DNA of 64,000 bases, taken from Acinetobacter lwoffii (GTDB lineage Bacteria; Pseudomonadota; Gammaproteobacteria; Pseudomonadales; Moraxellaceae). The DNA is taken from positions 2,046,001 through 2,110,000 of the forward strand of contig NZ_CP072549.1 in assembly GCF_019343495.1 (NCBI RefSeq), written 5' to 3'. Position numbers and translations under genes: made by a program. The notes below the pieces were generated by a model. That model worked only from the letters and a program-made list of their open reading frames with translations, did not search any database and was not told where the DNA came from. This document shows positions 29,059 through 38,770 of the stretch, one piece after another; within the stretch, counting starts at the first letter, position 1, and each line of letters begins with the position of its first letter.

Positions 29059-29882
29059 TTCGATTTCACCATACGGCGTTCAAAGCGCTTATACAGAAGT
29101 AAACCTATAAATAAAGAAATAATCATCCATATCATGAAGTAACTTAGACTAATTCCCGGCACCAAACTATAAGTAGGCGCAACCGCATGGCGCATTAACT
29201 CAAAGATATGAATCAGGGGGTTGTATAATAAATATTCACGATATTCCACTGGAATAATATGAATGGAATATAAAATACCCGATAAAAAATAAAGAATTAA
29301 AAAGAATACTGAAAGAAATTTATTTAATTCTTTTGAAAAATCGCCAATCACAATAAAAATAAGACTACACGCCAACATGAATATAAATAAGAGCGTCCAA
29401 TAGCCTAGAAGTTGTGGAATTTGTTCAAAACTGATGTGATAGCCAAACCATACAAAGGCTGCAGTAAAAGCAATATAAGCAGTAAATTTAAGCAAAAACT
29501 CAAGAATATTACGCGCAAGTAAAGCATCGATCGGTTTGACTGGGCGATAGCTAAACAAACCCCGATTGGATTCAGTGGCACTGATCCCCAAAGTCACTCC
29601 CGTTCTAAACATAAAGAAAGGAATAATGCCATTAATTAAAAAAACAGCATAATCCATCCCCGGTAGTGTTCTTTGCATGACGGTCCCAAAAAGTACCACC
29701 ATGATCCCAATAGTCAATAAAGGCTCTAAAAAAACCCATAAATAGCCTAGACGGTATTGACCAAAGCGGGTTTGTAATTCCCGAAGCAACAATGCACGTA
29801 TCGATGCATACATCACTTGTAAACCACCACGCGCTTTCAATCGCGGTAGTTTTCTTAATGGCATCTGATGCTGTGGTTCCAT
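29055..29882 (-). CDS. kpsM: Capsule ABC transporter permease KpsM
   Basis: 275 residues with about six membrane helices in the ABC-2 polysaccharide exporter pattern: RALLLRELQTRFGQYRLG near the N-terminus, WVFLEPLLTIGIM, a periplasmic loop with GILYSIHIIP, and LLYNPLIHIFELMRHA. It forms the inner-membrane channel with KpsT. It is the first core export gene; the 209-bp gap upstream may contain a promoter separate from that of the PhyH gene. Confidence 0.93.
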   Translation of the reverse strand: MEPQHQMPLRKLPRLKARGGLQVMYASIRALLLRELQTRFGQYRLGYLWVFLEPLLTIGIMVVLFGTVMQRTLPGMDYAVFLINGIIPFFMFRTGVTLGISATESNRGLFSYRPVKPIDALLARNILEFLLKFTAYIAFTAAFVWFGYHISFEQIPQLLGYWTLLFIFMLACSLIFIVIGDFSKELNKFLSVFFLILYFLSGILYSIHIIPVEYREYLLYNPLIHIFELMRHAVAPTYSLVPGISLSYFMIWMIISLFIGLLLYKRFERRMVKSK

Positions 29883-30091
29883 GACGATGACTTGTAAATT
29901 TATTATGTAAAATTTTCACTATCATACAGCGATCAATAAAGAGAAGAAAGTTAAACCCCCAGTAAATAAACCAGCCTATACTTAAGTGGTAGACAGCAGA
30001 ATGAGAAAAAAATTCAATCACTGCTTTATTTAATATGAGCTTTTTTGTCCATATTCAAGGCCGATCCAGTGTTCTAAGTTCAAAACGTTTC

Positions 30092-31258
30092 TTATTTACT
30101 GGTCAGAACAGCAGGATCTGCTGCACGCTTTTTACCTACTTTTTTCCAGGGATTATTTCGCTGATAGCGTTTTTCCAGGAAATCCAGACTTGCCCAATAC
30201 CAAGGCACTAAATTTGATTTCAAAAAAGGAAAGGAAAGTGGATCACCACCCAACCAAGGCACAAATGGATTTCGACGTGCATAAGCCCATAGTTCAATCC
30301 TCACCGAAGGTTTGAGACTTTTTGCTCTGGCATGAAAACCATAGGTATCCGCAATTACCAATGTATTTGCTTTCACAGCAAAAGCTTGCGGCTTCGCATA
30401 GCCTAATTCAAGTACTTCCTCTTCAGAGACTCGAAAAGAACCTCGACGTGTCATGGCATCCGTTTTAGCTGTGATTGACTCAGATTTCTGCTGTTCCCAA
30501 TTTAAGCGTTCAGGATTCAAATGATGGGAGCCGGGTACATAGACAAAAGGGCCCTCATCTGCAGTGACATTTTCTAAAAACAACCAGGCTTTTGCACTGG
30601 AGTGAAAAGTATCACTATGTAAATTCGTTTGAGGATCTGCTTTGGCCTTTCTGACATGCGAAAAGATAACTTGCAGATAAGAGATGGGCTGAACTTTAAA
30701 ACTGGCAACATAATTCAGCAGGTTTCGCCATTCATCTGAATATAGGAAGTGTTGGGTGACAGGCATGTGCTTCAAGGTTTTGCCATCTAATGCCATACGG
30801 CGAGTCACCGTATCCCCTTGTAGGGTTTCCCGTGTTTCTAGCGGAGTCATCAGTAATTCTTGTTTTAATTGCGCGAACTCTTCTGTAGCTAAAAAATTTT
30901 CTCTGAATATAAATCCATTTTTTTGAAAACTTTCAACATCTGCGGGAGGAATAAACTTCGCTAACTTTGATCTGCGTTGGGCTGCCATTTGTGCAGCAAA
31001 CTGTACCCGAAACCGATGCAAACCCAATTGATTTAATTTGGAATTCCCTAATATAGAATTAGATTCGAAGGATTTGGACTGTGTGACCAAAGCCAGACTA
31101 TCCAATATAAATTTTCCTGGAGATTTAACCAATATCTTGCCCAACTCCTGAGCTGCAGCTATTTTTTTTTGTTTTTGCTGATCTAGTTTTTTAATATTTT
31201 CAAAAACATCTTTTTTAAAGAAATTCAATTGGATTAACCCTGTTCTGTATTTGATCAA
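30092..31258 (-). CDS. Phytanoyl-CoA dioxygenase (PhyH) family protein
   Basis: 388 residues. The central Fe(II)/2-oxoglutarate dioxygenase domain (about 105-325) has the facial triad His214-x-Asp216 and His309, and Arg320 for 2-oxoglutarate, plus VPGSHHLN. The first 100 residues are helical and Lys/Gln-rich, and the C-terminus is basic. These enzymes hydroxylate small molecules or sugars. Because it is the first gene on the capsule strand, just upstream of kpsM, a role in tailoring a capsule sugar or lipid is possible but unproven. Confidence 0.75.
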   Translation of the reverse strand: MIKYRTGLIQLNFFKKDVFENIKKLDQQKQKKIAAAQELGKILVKSPGKFILDSLALVTQSKSFESNSILGNSKLNQLGLHRFRVQFAAQMAAQRRSKLAKFIPPADVESFQKNGFIFRENFLATEEFAQLKQELLMTPLETRETLQGDTVTRRMALDGKTLKHMPVTQHFLYSDEWRNLLNYVASFKVQPISYLQVIFSHVRKAKADPQTNLHSDTFHSSAKAWLFLENVTADEGPFVYVPGSHHLNPERLNWEQQKSESITAKTDAMTRRGSFRVSEEEVLELGYAKPQAFAVKANTLVIADTYGFHARAKSLKPSVRIELWAYARRNPFVPWLGGDPLSFPFLKSNLVPWYWASLDFLEKRYQRNNPWKKVGKKRAADPAVLTSK

Positions 31259-31373
31259 TATTTCAAAAAATTATAACCAAAAACAAACTCTCCCGGTAAT
31301 ACTTCTGTTCAATCATTTTCCACCCTAACCAGTAATCATAAAAAACAGTGTTTTTAAAATCTAGAAGATGTTT

Positions 31374-31405
31374 AAAAAGCCCTCATCAAAAGATCAGGGC
31401 TTTTT
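31374..31405. terminator. Terminator after malic enzyme gene
   Basis: Arms AAAAAGCCCT-ATC and GAT-AGGGCTTTTT around an AAAA loop, with a C-C mismatch. It ends the maeA transcript and separates it from the capsule island. It differs at only about three positions from the tRNA-Gly terminator at 17842-17874. Confidence 0.82.
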
Positions 31406-31480
31406 ATATTTCACCAACGCATCAGATGAACTCAAGCTAGCAAACCACTAGCCACAATACAGAGTCCATTTTCAATATAA

Positions 31481-33181
31481 TTAAAAGGTAATTCGCTGAT
31501 AGTCACGGTATTGCGGTGTCCAGAAATTATGCTCTATTGCTAGCTGTAATTCTTCTACACTAACTTTCGGTGCTACTCCGTCTTCAATCGCAGCAAGCGC
31601 TACTTTTAAGGCAATCTGCTTCGAAATTGACTGTAAACAATCCAGATTCGGCAGTAAATCTGCCTGAGGGTCTTTCAGTTTCGGAGAACAGTCCGCCAAG
31701 GCATTACTCGAGGCCATCAGCATATTATCTGTGACACGTTTCGCACCTGAAGCAACTACACCCAGACCGATACCCGGAAAAATATAAGAGTTATTGCATT
31801 GGGAGATATGATGAATCTGTCCCTGATAATTCACTGGTGCAAATGGGCTACCTGTCGCAATCAATGCTCTGCCATTGGTCCATTGCAAGATATCGGCCGG
31901 AACAGCTTCTACGCGGGAAGTCGGGTTAGATAAAGGGAAAACAATCGGTTGTACACTATTTTCAGCCATGGCTTCAATCACTTCCTGAGTGAATAGACCT
32001 GGCTGTCCAGATACACCTATCAGTACCGTCGGTTTGGCACGTTTGACCACATCCAGTAGAGAAATCATACTCTCTGCATCTGCCCAGCTTTCTACATTTT
32101 CAAGCGGCTGTGCAAGTTTGCGCTGGAAATCCAATAAATTCGGCTGATTTTCTGTGATCAGGCCAAAGCGGTCGACCATAAACACACGTGCACGTGCTTC
32201 AGCATCACTTAAGCCTTCAGCAACCATTTGCTTAACGATCTGTTCTGCAATCCCGCAACCGGCTGAACCAGCACCCAAGAAAGTAACCACCTGATCTTTA
32301 AGCTGTTTGCCTGCTGCACGCGAAGCAGCAATCAGGCTGCCGACAGACACCGCAGCGGTGCCCTGAATATCATCATTGAAACAACAGATTCGATCACGGT
32401 ATTTTTCCAGCAAAGGCATGGCATTTTTCTGTGCAAAGTCTTCAAACTGAATTAAGGCATCTGGCCAGCGCTGTTGAATCGCCCGAATCACCGTCTCGAC
32501 AAAAGCATAGTATTCATCGCCGCTGATTCGTGGTTCACGCCAGCCCATATAAATCGGGTCATTTAACAACTGCTGATTATTGGTACCGACATCAAGAGTA
32601 ATCGGTAAGGTATAGGCCGGACTGATCCCGCCACATGCGGTGTAGAGTGCCAGTTTTCCAATGGGAATCCCCATACCACCAATGCCCTGGTCTCCAAGAC
32701 CAAGAATGCGCTCACCATCTGTAATCACAATCACTTTCACGTTCTTTTTATTGATATTGTGAATAATCTGGTCGATCTGATCACGGTCAGGATAGGAAAT
32801 AAAGATCCCACGATGACGGCGATAAATATCAGAAAAGCGCTGACATGCCTCACCCACAGTCGGGGTATAGATAATCGGCATCATCTCACTGAGGTGATTT
32901 TCAATCAGATGGTAAAACAGGGTCTCATTGGTATCCTGAATATTCCGCAAATAAATATGCTTGTTAATATCACTGCTAAAAGCACAATACTGCTGATAAG
33001 AACGCTGACTTTGTTCTTCAATCGTCTCGGTGACATGAGGAATCAAGCCATGCAAGTTAAAGCTTCTACGCTCTTCTTCAGAAAATGCAGAGCCTTTATT
33101 GAGTAGTGGGAGTTCTAGCAGAGTATTTCCAGCATAAGGAATATATAAAGGGCGTTTACTGTTCAAATTTTCTCTGGGCAT
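31481..33181 (-). CDS. maeA: NAD-dependent malic enzyme
   Basis: 566 residues, the large SfcA/MaeA-type malic enzyme. Visible are the catalytic Tyr in [12 protein letters not shown], the general base region [20 protein letters not shown], metal ligands in [11 protein letters not shown] and the NAD loop [13 protein letters not shown]. It decarboxylates malate to pyruvate with NAD reduction, an anaplerotic bypass for growth on C4 acids. Monocistronic, with its terminator at 31374. Confidence 0.95.
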   Translation of the reverse strand: MPRENLNSKRPLYIPYAGNTLLELPLLNKGSAFSEEERRSFNLHGLIPHVTETIEEQSQRSYQQYCAFSSDINKHIYLRNIQDTNETLFYHLIENHLSEMMPIIYTPTVGEACQRFSDIYRRHRGIFISYPDRDQIDQIIHNINKKNVKVIVITDGERILGLGDQGIGGMGIPIGKLALYTACGGISPAYTLPITLDVGTNNQQLLNDPIYMGWREPRISGDEYYAFVETVIRAIQQRWPDALIQFEDFAQKNAMPLLEKYRDRICCFNDDIQGTAAVSVGSLIAASRAAGKQLKDQVVTFLGAGSAGCGIAEQIVKQMVAEGLSDAEARARVFMVDRFGLITENQPNLLDFQRKLAQPLENVESWADAESMISLLDVVKRAKPTVLIGVSGQPGLFTQEVIEAMAENSVQPIVFPLSNPTSRVEAVPADILQWTNGRALIATGSPFAPVNYQGQIHHISQCNNSYIFPGIGLGVVASGAKRVTDNMLMASSNALADCSPKLKDPQADLLPNLDCLQSISKQIALKVALAAIEDGVAPKVSVEELQLAIEHNFWTPQYRDYQRITF

Positions 33182-33474
33182 TATTTAACTCATCTAATCA
33201 ATCTTCGGCAGTTCTGCCAAAATAGTCACATCACTTTGTTTATTTTATATAGCTTAGCCTGATTTTAAGCTGTTAGGTCATTTAGCAAATTTATAATACT
33301 TGTAGCAGGATTTTATAATCTGATAACACTCATTTTCAGCCTAGGTTTTGGACGGTTTCTAAAATTAATCCCTATTCGTATTTTTAATTTAAATCGGCAG
33401 CAAGATCTGTTTGACAAAAAACCTCAGCTCATCAAGGATAAAGCATAAATTTAATAAGACCAACGAGTATAAAA

Positions 33475-34437
33475 ATGAGTGAACTGCAACCGCTTTATCA
33501 GCTCGATATTCTGGGGACAGGCTATGAACAAGCGACCTTAAACTTTCCCGATGATTATGAGGGCAAAGTCGTAGCAACCCTGATCCGTAAAAAAGCAGCC
33601 CAACCCACAAAAAAAGCAGTTTTATATATTCACGGCTTTATCGATTATTTTTTTCAGACCGAAATGGCAGAGCGCTTTAATCAGCATGGTTTTGATTTTT
33701 ATGCGCTGGATTTAAGAAAGTACGGACGGTCGATTCTGCCGCATCAAAAATATTATAACGTCTATGACCTAGCTGAATATGATGCAGAAATTACCCAGGC
33801 ACTCGACATTATAGCAGCCGAGGGTCACGATGCTGCCCTGCTCTGTGGTCATTCTACCGGTGGCCTGACCACGACCTTGTATGCAGCACATCATCCGCAG
33901 CATTCTTTAATTAAAGCACTTTGGGTCAACAGTCCATTTTATGACTTCAATATGAATCCGATTAAACGTGCGCTTGGCATTCCACAACTGAGCAGACTGG
34001 CCAAAATTTTTCCCAATCTTAAATTTCCAAGCGAGCTGAACAAGTGGTATGCCACCAGCCTGCATAAGGATTTAAAAGGCGAATGGGACTTCAGTCTGGA
34101 CTGGAAAAAGACCCGCTATCCGATGGTTCGGATCAGTTTTATTCGTGCCATTCATGAGGCACAGAAAGAAATTCATCGCGGTGTTCAGCTCGATGTTCCG
34201 GTACTGATCATGCATTCGCATCAGACTTTATATCCTAAAAAATGGGGCAAAGCGGCGCAGAGCAGTGATGTAATTCTAGGCATTAAAGACATTCAGAAAT
34301 ATGCCAAAAAAATTAAAGGCGATGTCACGGTTCAAAGTATCCGGAACGGTTTACATGATCTGGTACTTTCAGAGCAATCTGTGCGTGAGCAGGTTTATCA
34401 GCAACTGTTTCAATGGCTGCATGACAAAGGACTTTAG
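33475..34437 (+). CDS. Alpha/beta hydrolase (serine aminopeptidase S33-like)
   Basis: 320 residues with the oxyanion element LYIHGFIDY, nucleophile Ser in CGHSTGG, an acid probably in the PVLIMHSHQTL region and catalytic His in NGLHDLVLS. It resembles lysophospholipase or monoacylglycerol lipase-type hydrolases. No signal peptide is seen, so cytosolic. The natural substrate is unknown. Confidence 0.85.
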   Translation: MSELQPLYQLDILGTGYEQATLNFPDDYEGKVVATLIRKKAAQPTKKAVLYIHGFIDYFFQTEMAERFNQHGFDFYALDLRKYGRSILPHQKYYNVYDLAEYDAEITQALDIIAAEGHDAALLCGHSTGGLTTTLYAAHHPQHSLIKALWVNSPFYDFNMNPIKRALGIPQLSRLAKIFPNLKFPSELNKWYATSLHKDLKGEWDFSLDWKKTRYPMVRISFIRAIHEAQKEIHRGVQLDVPVLIMHSHQTLYPKKWGKAAQSSDVILGIKDIQKYAKKIKGDVTVQSIRNGLHDLVLSEQSVREQVYQQLFQWLHDKGL

Positions 34438-34782
34438 ATAAACGCGGAAGAAGAAATGAAACTTGCCCTCATTTCTCCTGCTTGGCTTCTTTTAAATCCT
34501 GACTAGGTCGAAATGTAATCAATCGCATTAAAAATATGCCAATTTTTCGATGGTTTATAAGTGCTATAAACCCTTGTTTTTAAATTTAAGACTTGAGAAT
34601 TTATAACTTTTATTCTTCTACTGCTTGTCTCCAAATATTGTCTTTTGTAGCAAGCCTGTAAACAAACAACTGCCCGTCTTTTTCCCTCTTTATAGTAGAG
34701 CTGAATGCAGAAGCGCCTATATTTTTTGATCGGCAACATGCGCTCGACCTGCACCACTAACAATCATATAAAGGAATAGATT
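34438..34782. other. Intergenic region before aldehyde dehydrogenase gene
   Basis: 345 bp with no convincing gene; it should hold the promoter of the aldehyde dehydrogenase gene. No clear sigma-54 site or long palindrome was found. Confidence 0.4.
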
Positions 34783-36294
34783 ATGCGTTATGCAGACCCC
34801 AATACTGACGGTTCAAAAATCCAATTTAAAACACAATACGATAATTTCATTGGCGGCGAATGGGTCGCTCCAGTCAAAGGTGAATACTTTGACAATCTCT
34901 CTCCGGTAGATGGCAAAGTCTTTACCAAAGTGCCGCGCTCTTCTGTAGAAGACATTGAGTTGGCGCTTGATGCAGCGCATAAAGCCAAAGAGCAATGGAA
35001 CCGGTCATCACCGACCACCCGCTCCAATATTCTGTTGAAAATTGCCGACCGTCTGGAACAAAATCTGGAAATGTTGGCTGTAGCAGAAACCTGGGACAAT
35101 GGAAAACCGATCCGTGAAACGCTGGCTGCCGATATTCCACTGGCCATTGACCATTTTCGTTATTTTGCCGGCTGTATCCGGGCTCAGGAAGGTGGCATTT
35201 CCGAAATTGATGAAGATACTATCGCCTACCATTTTCATGAACCGCTTGGTGTAGTCGGACAAATCATTCCCTGGAACTTCCCGATTCTGATGGCCGCCTG
35301 GAAACTCGCGCCAGCCTTGGCTGCAGGTAACTGTATTGTGCTGAAACCTGCAGAACAGACTCCGGTCAGTATTCTGGTGCTCGCTGAATTGATTCAGGAC
35401 ATTTTGCCGCCGGGCGTGTTGAACATCGTCAATGGCTACGGGGTCGAAGTCGGCCGTCCACTGGCGACCAATCCCCGTATTGCCAAGATTGCCTTTACCG
35501 GCTCGACTGCCGTGGGTCAGATGATCATGCAATATGCGACTGAAAATATTATTCCGGTGACTCTGGAACTTGGCGGTAAATCACCAAACTTGTTCTTTGC
35601 CGACATTATGGATCAGGAAGACGATTATCTGGACAAAGCTCTGGAAGGCTTTGCCATGTTTGCCCTGAACCAGGGTGAAATCTGCACCTGTCCATCGCGT
35701 GCGCTGATCCAGGAAAGTATTGCTGACGAATTTCTGGCGCGTGCCGTTGAACGGGTGAAACGGATTAAAACCGGGCATCCGCTGGATACGGAAACCATGA
35801 TCGGGGCGCAGGCTTCGCAGGAGCAGCAGGACAAGATTCTCGGCTGTATTGCCACTGGCCGTGAAGAAGGCGCACAGATCCTGACCGGTGGTGAAGCACG
35901 TCATGAAGTGGGTCAAGGTTTCTATATTGAACCGACCATCTTTAAAGGCACCAATGACATGAAGACCTTCCAGGAAGAAATCTTCGGGCCTGTACTGGCT
36001 GTGACCACCTTCAAAGACTTCGATGATGCGATCAAGATCGCCAACGATACGATTTACGGACTCGGTGCCGGGGTCTGGTCACGCTCAGCGCATACTTCCT
36101 ACCGTGCTGGCCGTGCCATTCAGGCCGGTCGGGTCTGGACCAACTGTTATCATATCTACCCTGCTCATGCGGCTTTCGGTGGTTATAAAAAATCAGGCAT
36201 TGGACGTGAGAATCACAGAATGATGCTAGATCATTATCAGCAAACCAAAAACTTGCTGGTGAGCTATTCAACCAAACCGGCAGGTTTTTTCTAA
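34783..36294 (+). CDS. exaC: Aldehyde dehydrogenase (ExaC/AcoD type)
   Basis: 503 residues of the ALDH superfamily: [14 protein letters not shown], the coenzyme loop FTGSTAVGQ, general base Glu in LELGGKSPN and catalytic Cys in [11 protein letters not shown], with the second Cys next to it as in acetaldehyde dehydrogenases ExaC/AcoD. The C-terminal [10 protein letters not shown] also fits that group. It oxidises acetaldehyde or similar aldehydes to acids with NAD. The start follows an AAGGAA element. A terminator follows, so the gene is monocistronic. Confidence 0.9.
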   Translation: MRYADPNTDGSKIQFKTQYDNFIGGEWVAPVKGEYFDNLSPVDGKVFTKVPRSSVEDIELALDAAHKAKEQWNRSSPTTRSNILLKIADRLEQNLEMLAVAETWDNGKPIRETLAADIPLAIDHFRYFAGCIRAQEGGISEIDEDTIAYHFHEPLGVVGQIIPWNFPILMAAWKLAPALAAGNCIVLKPAEQTPVSILVLAELIQDILPPGVLNIVNGYGVEVGRPLATNPRIAKIAFTGSTAVGQMIMQYATENIIPVTLELGGKSPNLFFADIMDQEDDYLDKALEGFAMFALNQGEICTCPSRALIQESIADEFLARAVERVKRIKTGHPLDTETMIGAQASQEQQDKILGCIATGREEGAQILTGGEARHEVGQGFYIEPTIFKGTNDMKTFQEEIFGPVLAVTTFKDFDDAIKIANDTIYGLGAGVWSRSAHTSYRAGRAIQAGRVWTNCYHIYPAHAAFGGYKKSGIGRENHRMMLDHYQQTKNLLVSYSTKPAGFF

Positions 36295-36304
36295 ACAACC
36301 TGAT

Positions 36305-36336
36305 GATTAAAAGCGGGCTTCGGTCCGCTTTTAATC
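36305..36336 (+). terminator. Terminator after aldehyde dehydrogenase gene
   Basis: A perfect 12-bp stem, GATTAAAAGCGG (36305-36316) / CCGCTTTTAATC (36325-36336), with an 8-base loop. Confidence 0.85.
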
Positions 36337-36694
36337 CCCTATTTTTTAAAAATTTTTAATACTAGGTAAAATTTCCCAACATTGTTCGTCCAGAATTCCA
36401 TTGAATGACTGACAATGAATAAAAATACTTTCTAAAAACACCTTAATGTCTGAGCTTATGTTGATTTCACCTAAGTTTCTCATTTTTTATGCTTTTTAAT
36501 TGCTCAAAAAACCTGCATAAAGCCCAGGCTTTCATTTAAAGTCGGCTTTTCATGTTTATCAAGACTGTGTATAACAATGAACCACTAGAGGGAAAGCAAT
36601 AAGCATAGGCAAAATTGCGCAAAAAGCGTTAGACTATGTACCCAATAATGTCATGATTCGGTCTGATCAAGATCAAAAAAGAAGGTGAAGGTTG
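36337..36694. other. Leader region of ribB
   Basis: About 360 bp between the aldehyde dehydrogenase terminator and ribB. I looked for an FMN riboswitch (its conserved GGGGTGAAATTCCC and CCGAC-type cores) and saw none. The only other signal is the ribosome site GAAGG just before the ATG at 36695. Confidence 0.45.
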
Positions 36695-37810
36695 ATGCCG
36701 CTCAATACTGTTGAAGAGCTTGTAGCAGATATCCGTGCAGGAAAAATGGTCATCCTGATGGATGATGAAGACCGTGAAAATGAAGGCGATTTAGTGATTG
36801 CTGCCACACACGTACGTCCTGAAGACATCAACTTCATGATCACCCATGCACGTGGTCTGGTCTGCCTGACTTTAAGTAAAGAGCGTTGCCAGCAGTTGAA
36901 TCTGCCTTTGATGGTTGATGCCAACGGCGCCCAGCATGGGACCAATTTCACCTTGTCGATTGAAGCGGCTGAAGGTATTTCTACCGGTATTTCTCCGGCT
37001 GAACGTGCTCATACAATTCAAACTGCTGTGGCTGCTCATGCCAAACCGGCCGATATTGTACAGCCAGGACATATCTTCCCGCTGATGGCGCAACCAGGTG
37101 GTGTATTGCACCGTGCCGGACATACTGAGGCAGGTTGTGATCTTTCCCGTTTGGCAGGACTGGAACCGGCTTCTGTGATTTGTGAAATCATCAATGAAGA
37201 TGGCACGATGGCGCGCCGTCCGGATCTGGAAGTGTTTGCTGAAAAGCATGGCCTGAAAATCGGGACGATCGCCGATCTGATTCATTACCGCATGACCAAT
37301 GAACAGACGGTTGAGCGTATCGATCAGCAAAGTATTGAGACTGAATACGGCAGCTTTGACCTGTACCGCTATCGTGAACTGGGCAATCCGGATATCCATC
37401 TGGCCTTGGTCAAAGGTGAGCCTAAAGAGGGCGTGACCACGGTGCGTGTACATGGTTTTAACCCGACCCGCGACTTGCTCAAACTGAAGAAACAGGATGG
37501 CGAGCCGGCCTGGAACCTGGATCGTGCCCTGAAAGAAATTTCCAATAGTGATCGTGGTGTACTGGTCTGGATTGGTCAACGCCATTTACAGGATTTGGGC
37601 CCGGCATTAGATACCCTTAAAGCACCAAAAAATGTAAAATCAAATTCTGCACTGTCTCAGCAGTATCAAACCATTGGTGTGGGTGCACAAATTTTGCGTG
37701 ATCTAGGCGTTGAAAAAATGAAGCTGCTGAGCTCTCCATTACGTTTCAATGCACTATCAGGCTTTAACTTAGAAGTGGTGGAATACATCACCGCACAACA
37801 AACATCTTAA
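36695..37810 (+). CDS. ribB: 3,4-dihydroxy-2-butanone 4-phosphate synthase with degenerate RibA domain
   Basis: 371 residues; ATG at 36695 is preferred over the TTG three bases earlier. Residues 1-200 are a complete RibB: DDEDRENEGD metal/substrate loop, THARGLVC, HTEAGCDLSRL. The C-terminal half has the RibA fold outline (VRVHGFNPTRDLL) but lacks the three zinc-binding Cys (usual CLTGDVFGSLRCDCG), so it cannot be a normal GTP cyclohydrolase II. This is the RibBX-type arrangement known in proteobacteria. First gene of a ribB-ribH-nusB-thiL-pgpA run. Confidence 0.92.
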   Translation: MPLNTVEELVADIRAGKMVILMDDEDRENEGDLVIAATHVRPEDINFMITHARGLVCLTLSKERCQQLNLPLMVDANGAQHGTNFTLSIEAAEGISTGISPAERAHTIQTAVAAHAKPADIVQPGHIFPLMAQPGGVLHRAGHTEAGCDLSRLAGLEPASVICEIINEDGTMARRPDLEVFAEKHGLKIGTIADLIHYRMTNEQTVERIDQQSIETEYGSFDLYRYRELGNPDIHLALVKGEPKEGVTTVRVHGFNPTRDLLKLKKQDGEPAWNLDRALKEISNSDRGVLVWIGQRHLQDLGPALDTLKAPKNVKSNSALSQQYQTIGVGAQILRDLGVEKMKLLSSPLRFNALSGFNLEVVEYITAQQTS

Positions 37811-37828
37811 GAAATCATCGAGGTTGTT

Positions 37829-38299
37829 ATGGCAGTTCGCCGTATTGAAGGTATGTTACATCTCGCGAACGAAGACCGTTATGCGATTTTAGTTGGTCGT
37901 TTTAACAGCTTTGTGGTTGAACATCTGTTAGAAGGTGCCATTGATACATTGAAACGTCATGGTGTATCAGAGGATAATATTACTGTTGTTCATGCACCTG
38001 GTGCCTGGGAACTTCCTGTAGTTGCGAAAAAACTGGCAGCTTCAGATCGTTTCGATGCCATCATCGCGCTTGGCGCCGTGATTCGTGGTAGCACGCCTCA
38101 CTTCGATTTCGTTGCAGGCGAATGTGCCAAAGGTTTAGGCGTGGTTGGCCTGGACACTGGCTTACCTGTAATTAACGGTGTACTCACTACGGACAGTATT
38201 GAACAAGCGATTGAACGCTCTGGAACAAAAGCAGGCAATAAAGGTAGCGAAGCTGCCCTGACTGCGATTGAAATGGTTAACTTGTTAAAGGCTATTTAA
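37829..38299 (+). CDS. ribH: 6,7-dimethyl-8-ribityllumazine synthase
   Basis: 156 residues, normal RibH length. Substrate-binding elements are [30 protein letters not shown] and FGVLT-like NGVLTTDS. It joins the RibB product with the pyrimidine intermediate to form lumazine, the step before riboflavin. It begins 18 bases after ribB and is followed after four bases by nusB, an old conserved gene pair. Confidence 0.95.
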   Translation: MAVRRIEGMLHLANEDRYAILVGRFNSFVVEHLLEGAIDTLKRHGVSEDNITVVHAPGAWELPVVAKKLAASDRFDAIIALGAVIRGSTPHFDFVAGECAKGLGVVGLDTGLPVINGVLTTDSIEQAIERSGTKAGNKGSEAALTAIEMVNLLKAI

Positions 38300-38303
38300 C
38301 GCT

Positions 38304-38753
38304 ATGTCGCAAACACTTCAAGCAACTTATGCAGCAAAACGTAAAGCACGTCGCTTTGCTGTACAAGGAATTTATGAATGGCAAATGAGCCACAATCCGG
38401 TGCATGAGATTGAAGCACGTACTCGTGTGGAAAATGCCATGCACAAAGTGGATCTGAGCTATTATCATGAATTGTTGACTCAAGTGGTTGCCAATCATGA
38501 AGCATTGGATGCGCTCTTAATCCCGGTACTCGATCGCGAACTTTCAGCACTGGATGGTGTTGAACTTGCGACCCTTCGTCTTGGTGCATATGAACTCAAA
38601 GAACATCTTGAGATTCCATATCGCGTGGTTCTAGATGAAGCGATCGAGCTGGCTAAACATTTTGGCGGTGCCGATAGCCATAAATACATCAATGGTGTAT
38701 TGGATCGTTTAGCGACAACTTTGCGTGCAGCAGAAAAACAGCAGTCTAACTAA
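38304..38753 (+). CDS. nusB: Transcription antitermination factor NusB
   Basis: 149 residues, all-helical, with [15 protein letters not shown] at the RNA-binding N-terminus and the C-terminal signature [17 protein letters not shown] followed by INGVLD. With NusE (S10) it binds boxA RNA to support rRNA transcription. It lies in the conserved ribH-nusB-thiL order. Confidence 0.96.
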   Translation: MSQTLQATYAAKRKARRFAVQGIYEWQMSHNPVHEIEARTRVENAMHKVDLSYYHELLTQVVANHEALDALLIPVLDRELSALDGVELATLRLGAYELKEHLEIPYRVVLDEAIELAKHFGGADSHKYINGVLDRLATTLRAAEKQQSN

Positions 38754-38770
38754 TAGCGTAGATTCGTTGT

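Noticed and set aside
34503..34763. 86-residue minus-strand frame before the aldehyde dehydrogenase gene
   Set aside because: No homology-like motif or ribosome site; it fills a promoter region and looks like chance.
36337..36694. FMN riboswitch upstream of ribB
   Set aside because: The conserved FMN-aptamer cores were not found.
36872..37585. 237-residue minus-strand frame opposite ribB
   Set aside because: Mirror frame of the strongly conserved ribB gene; no domain recognised.
37400..37810. Frameshift explanation for the lost zinc Cys of the RibA-like domain
   Set aside because: The frame is open to a normal end and the domain outline is kept, so this is a family variant and not a broken gene.
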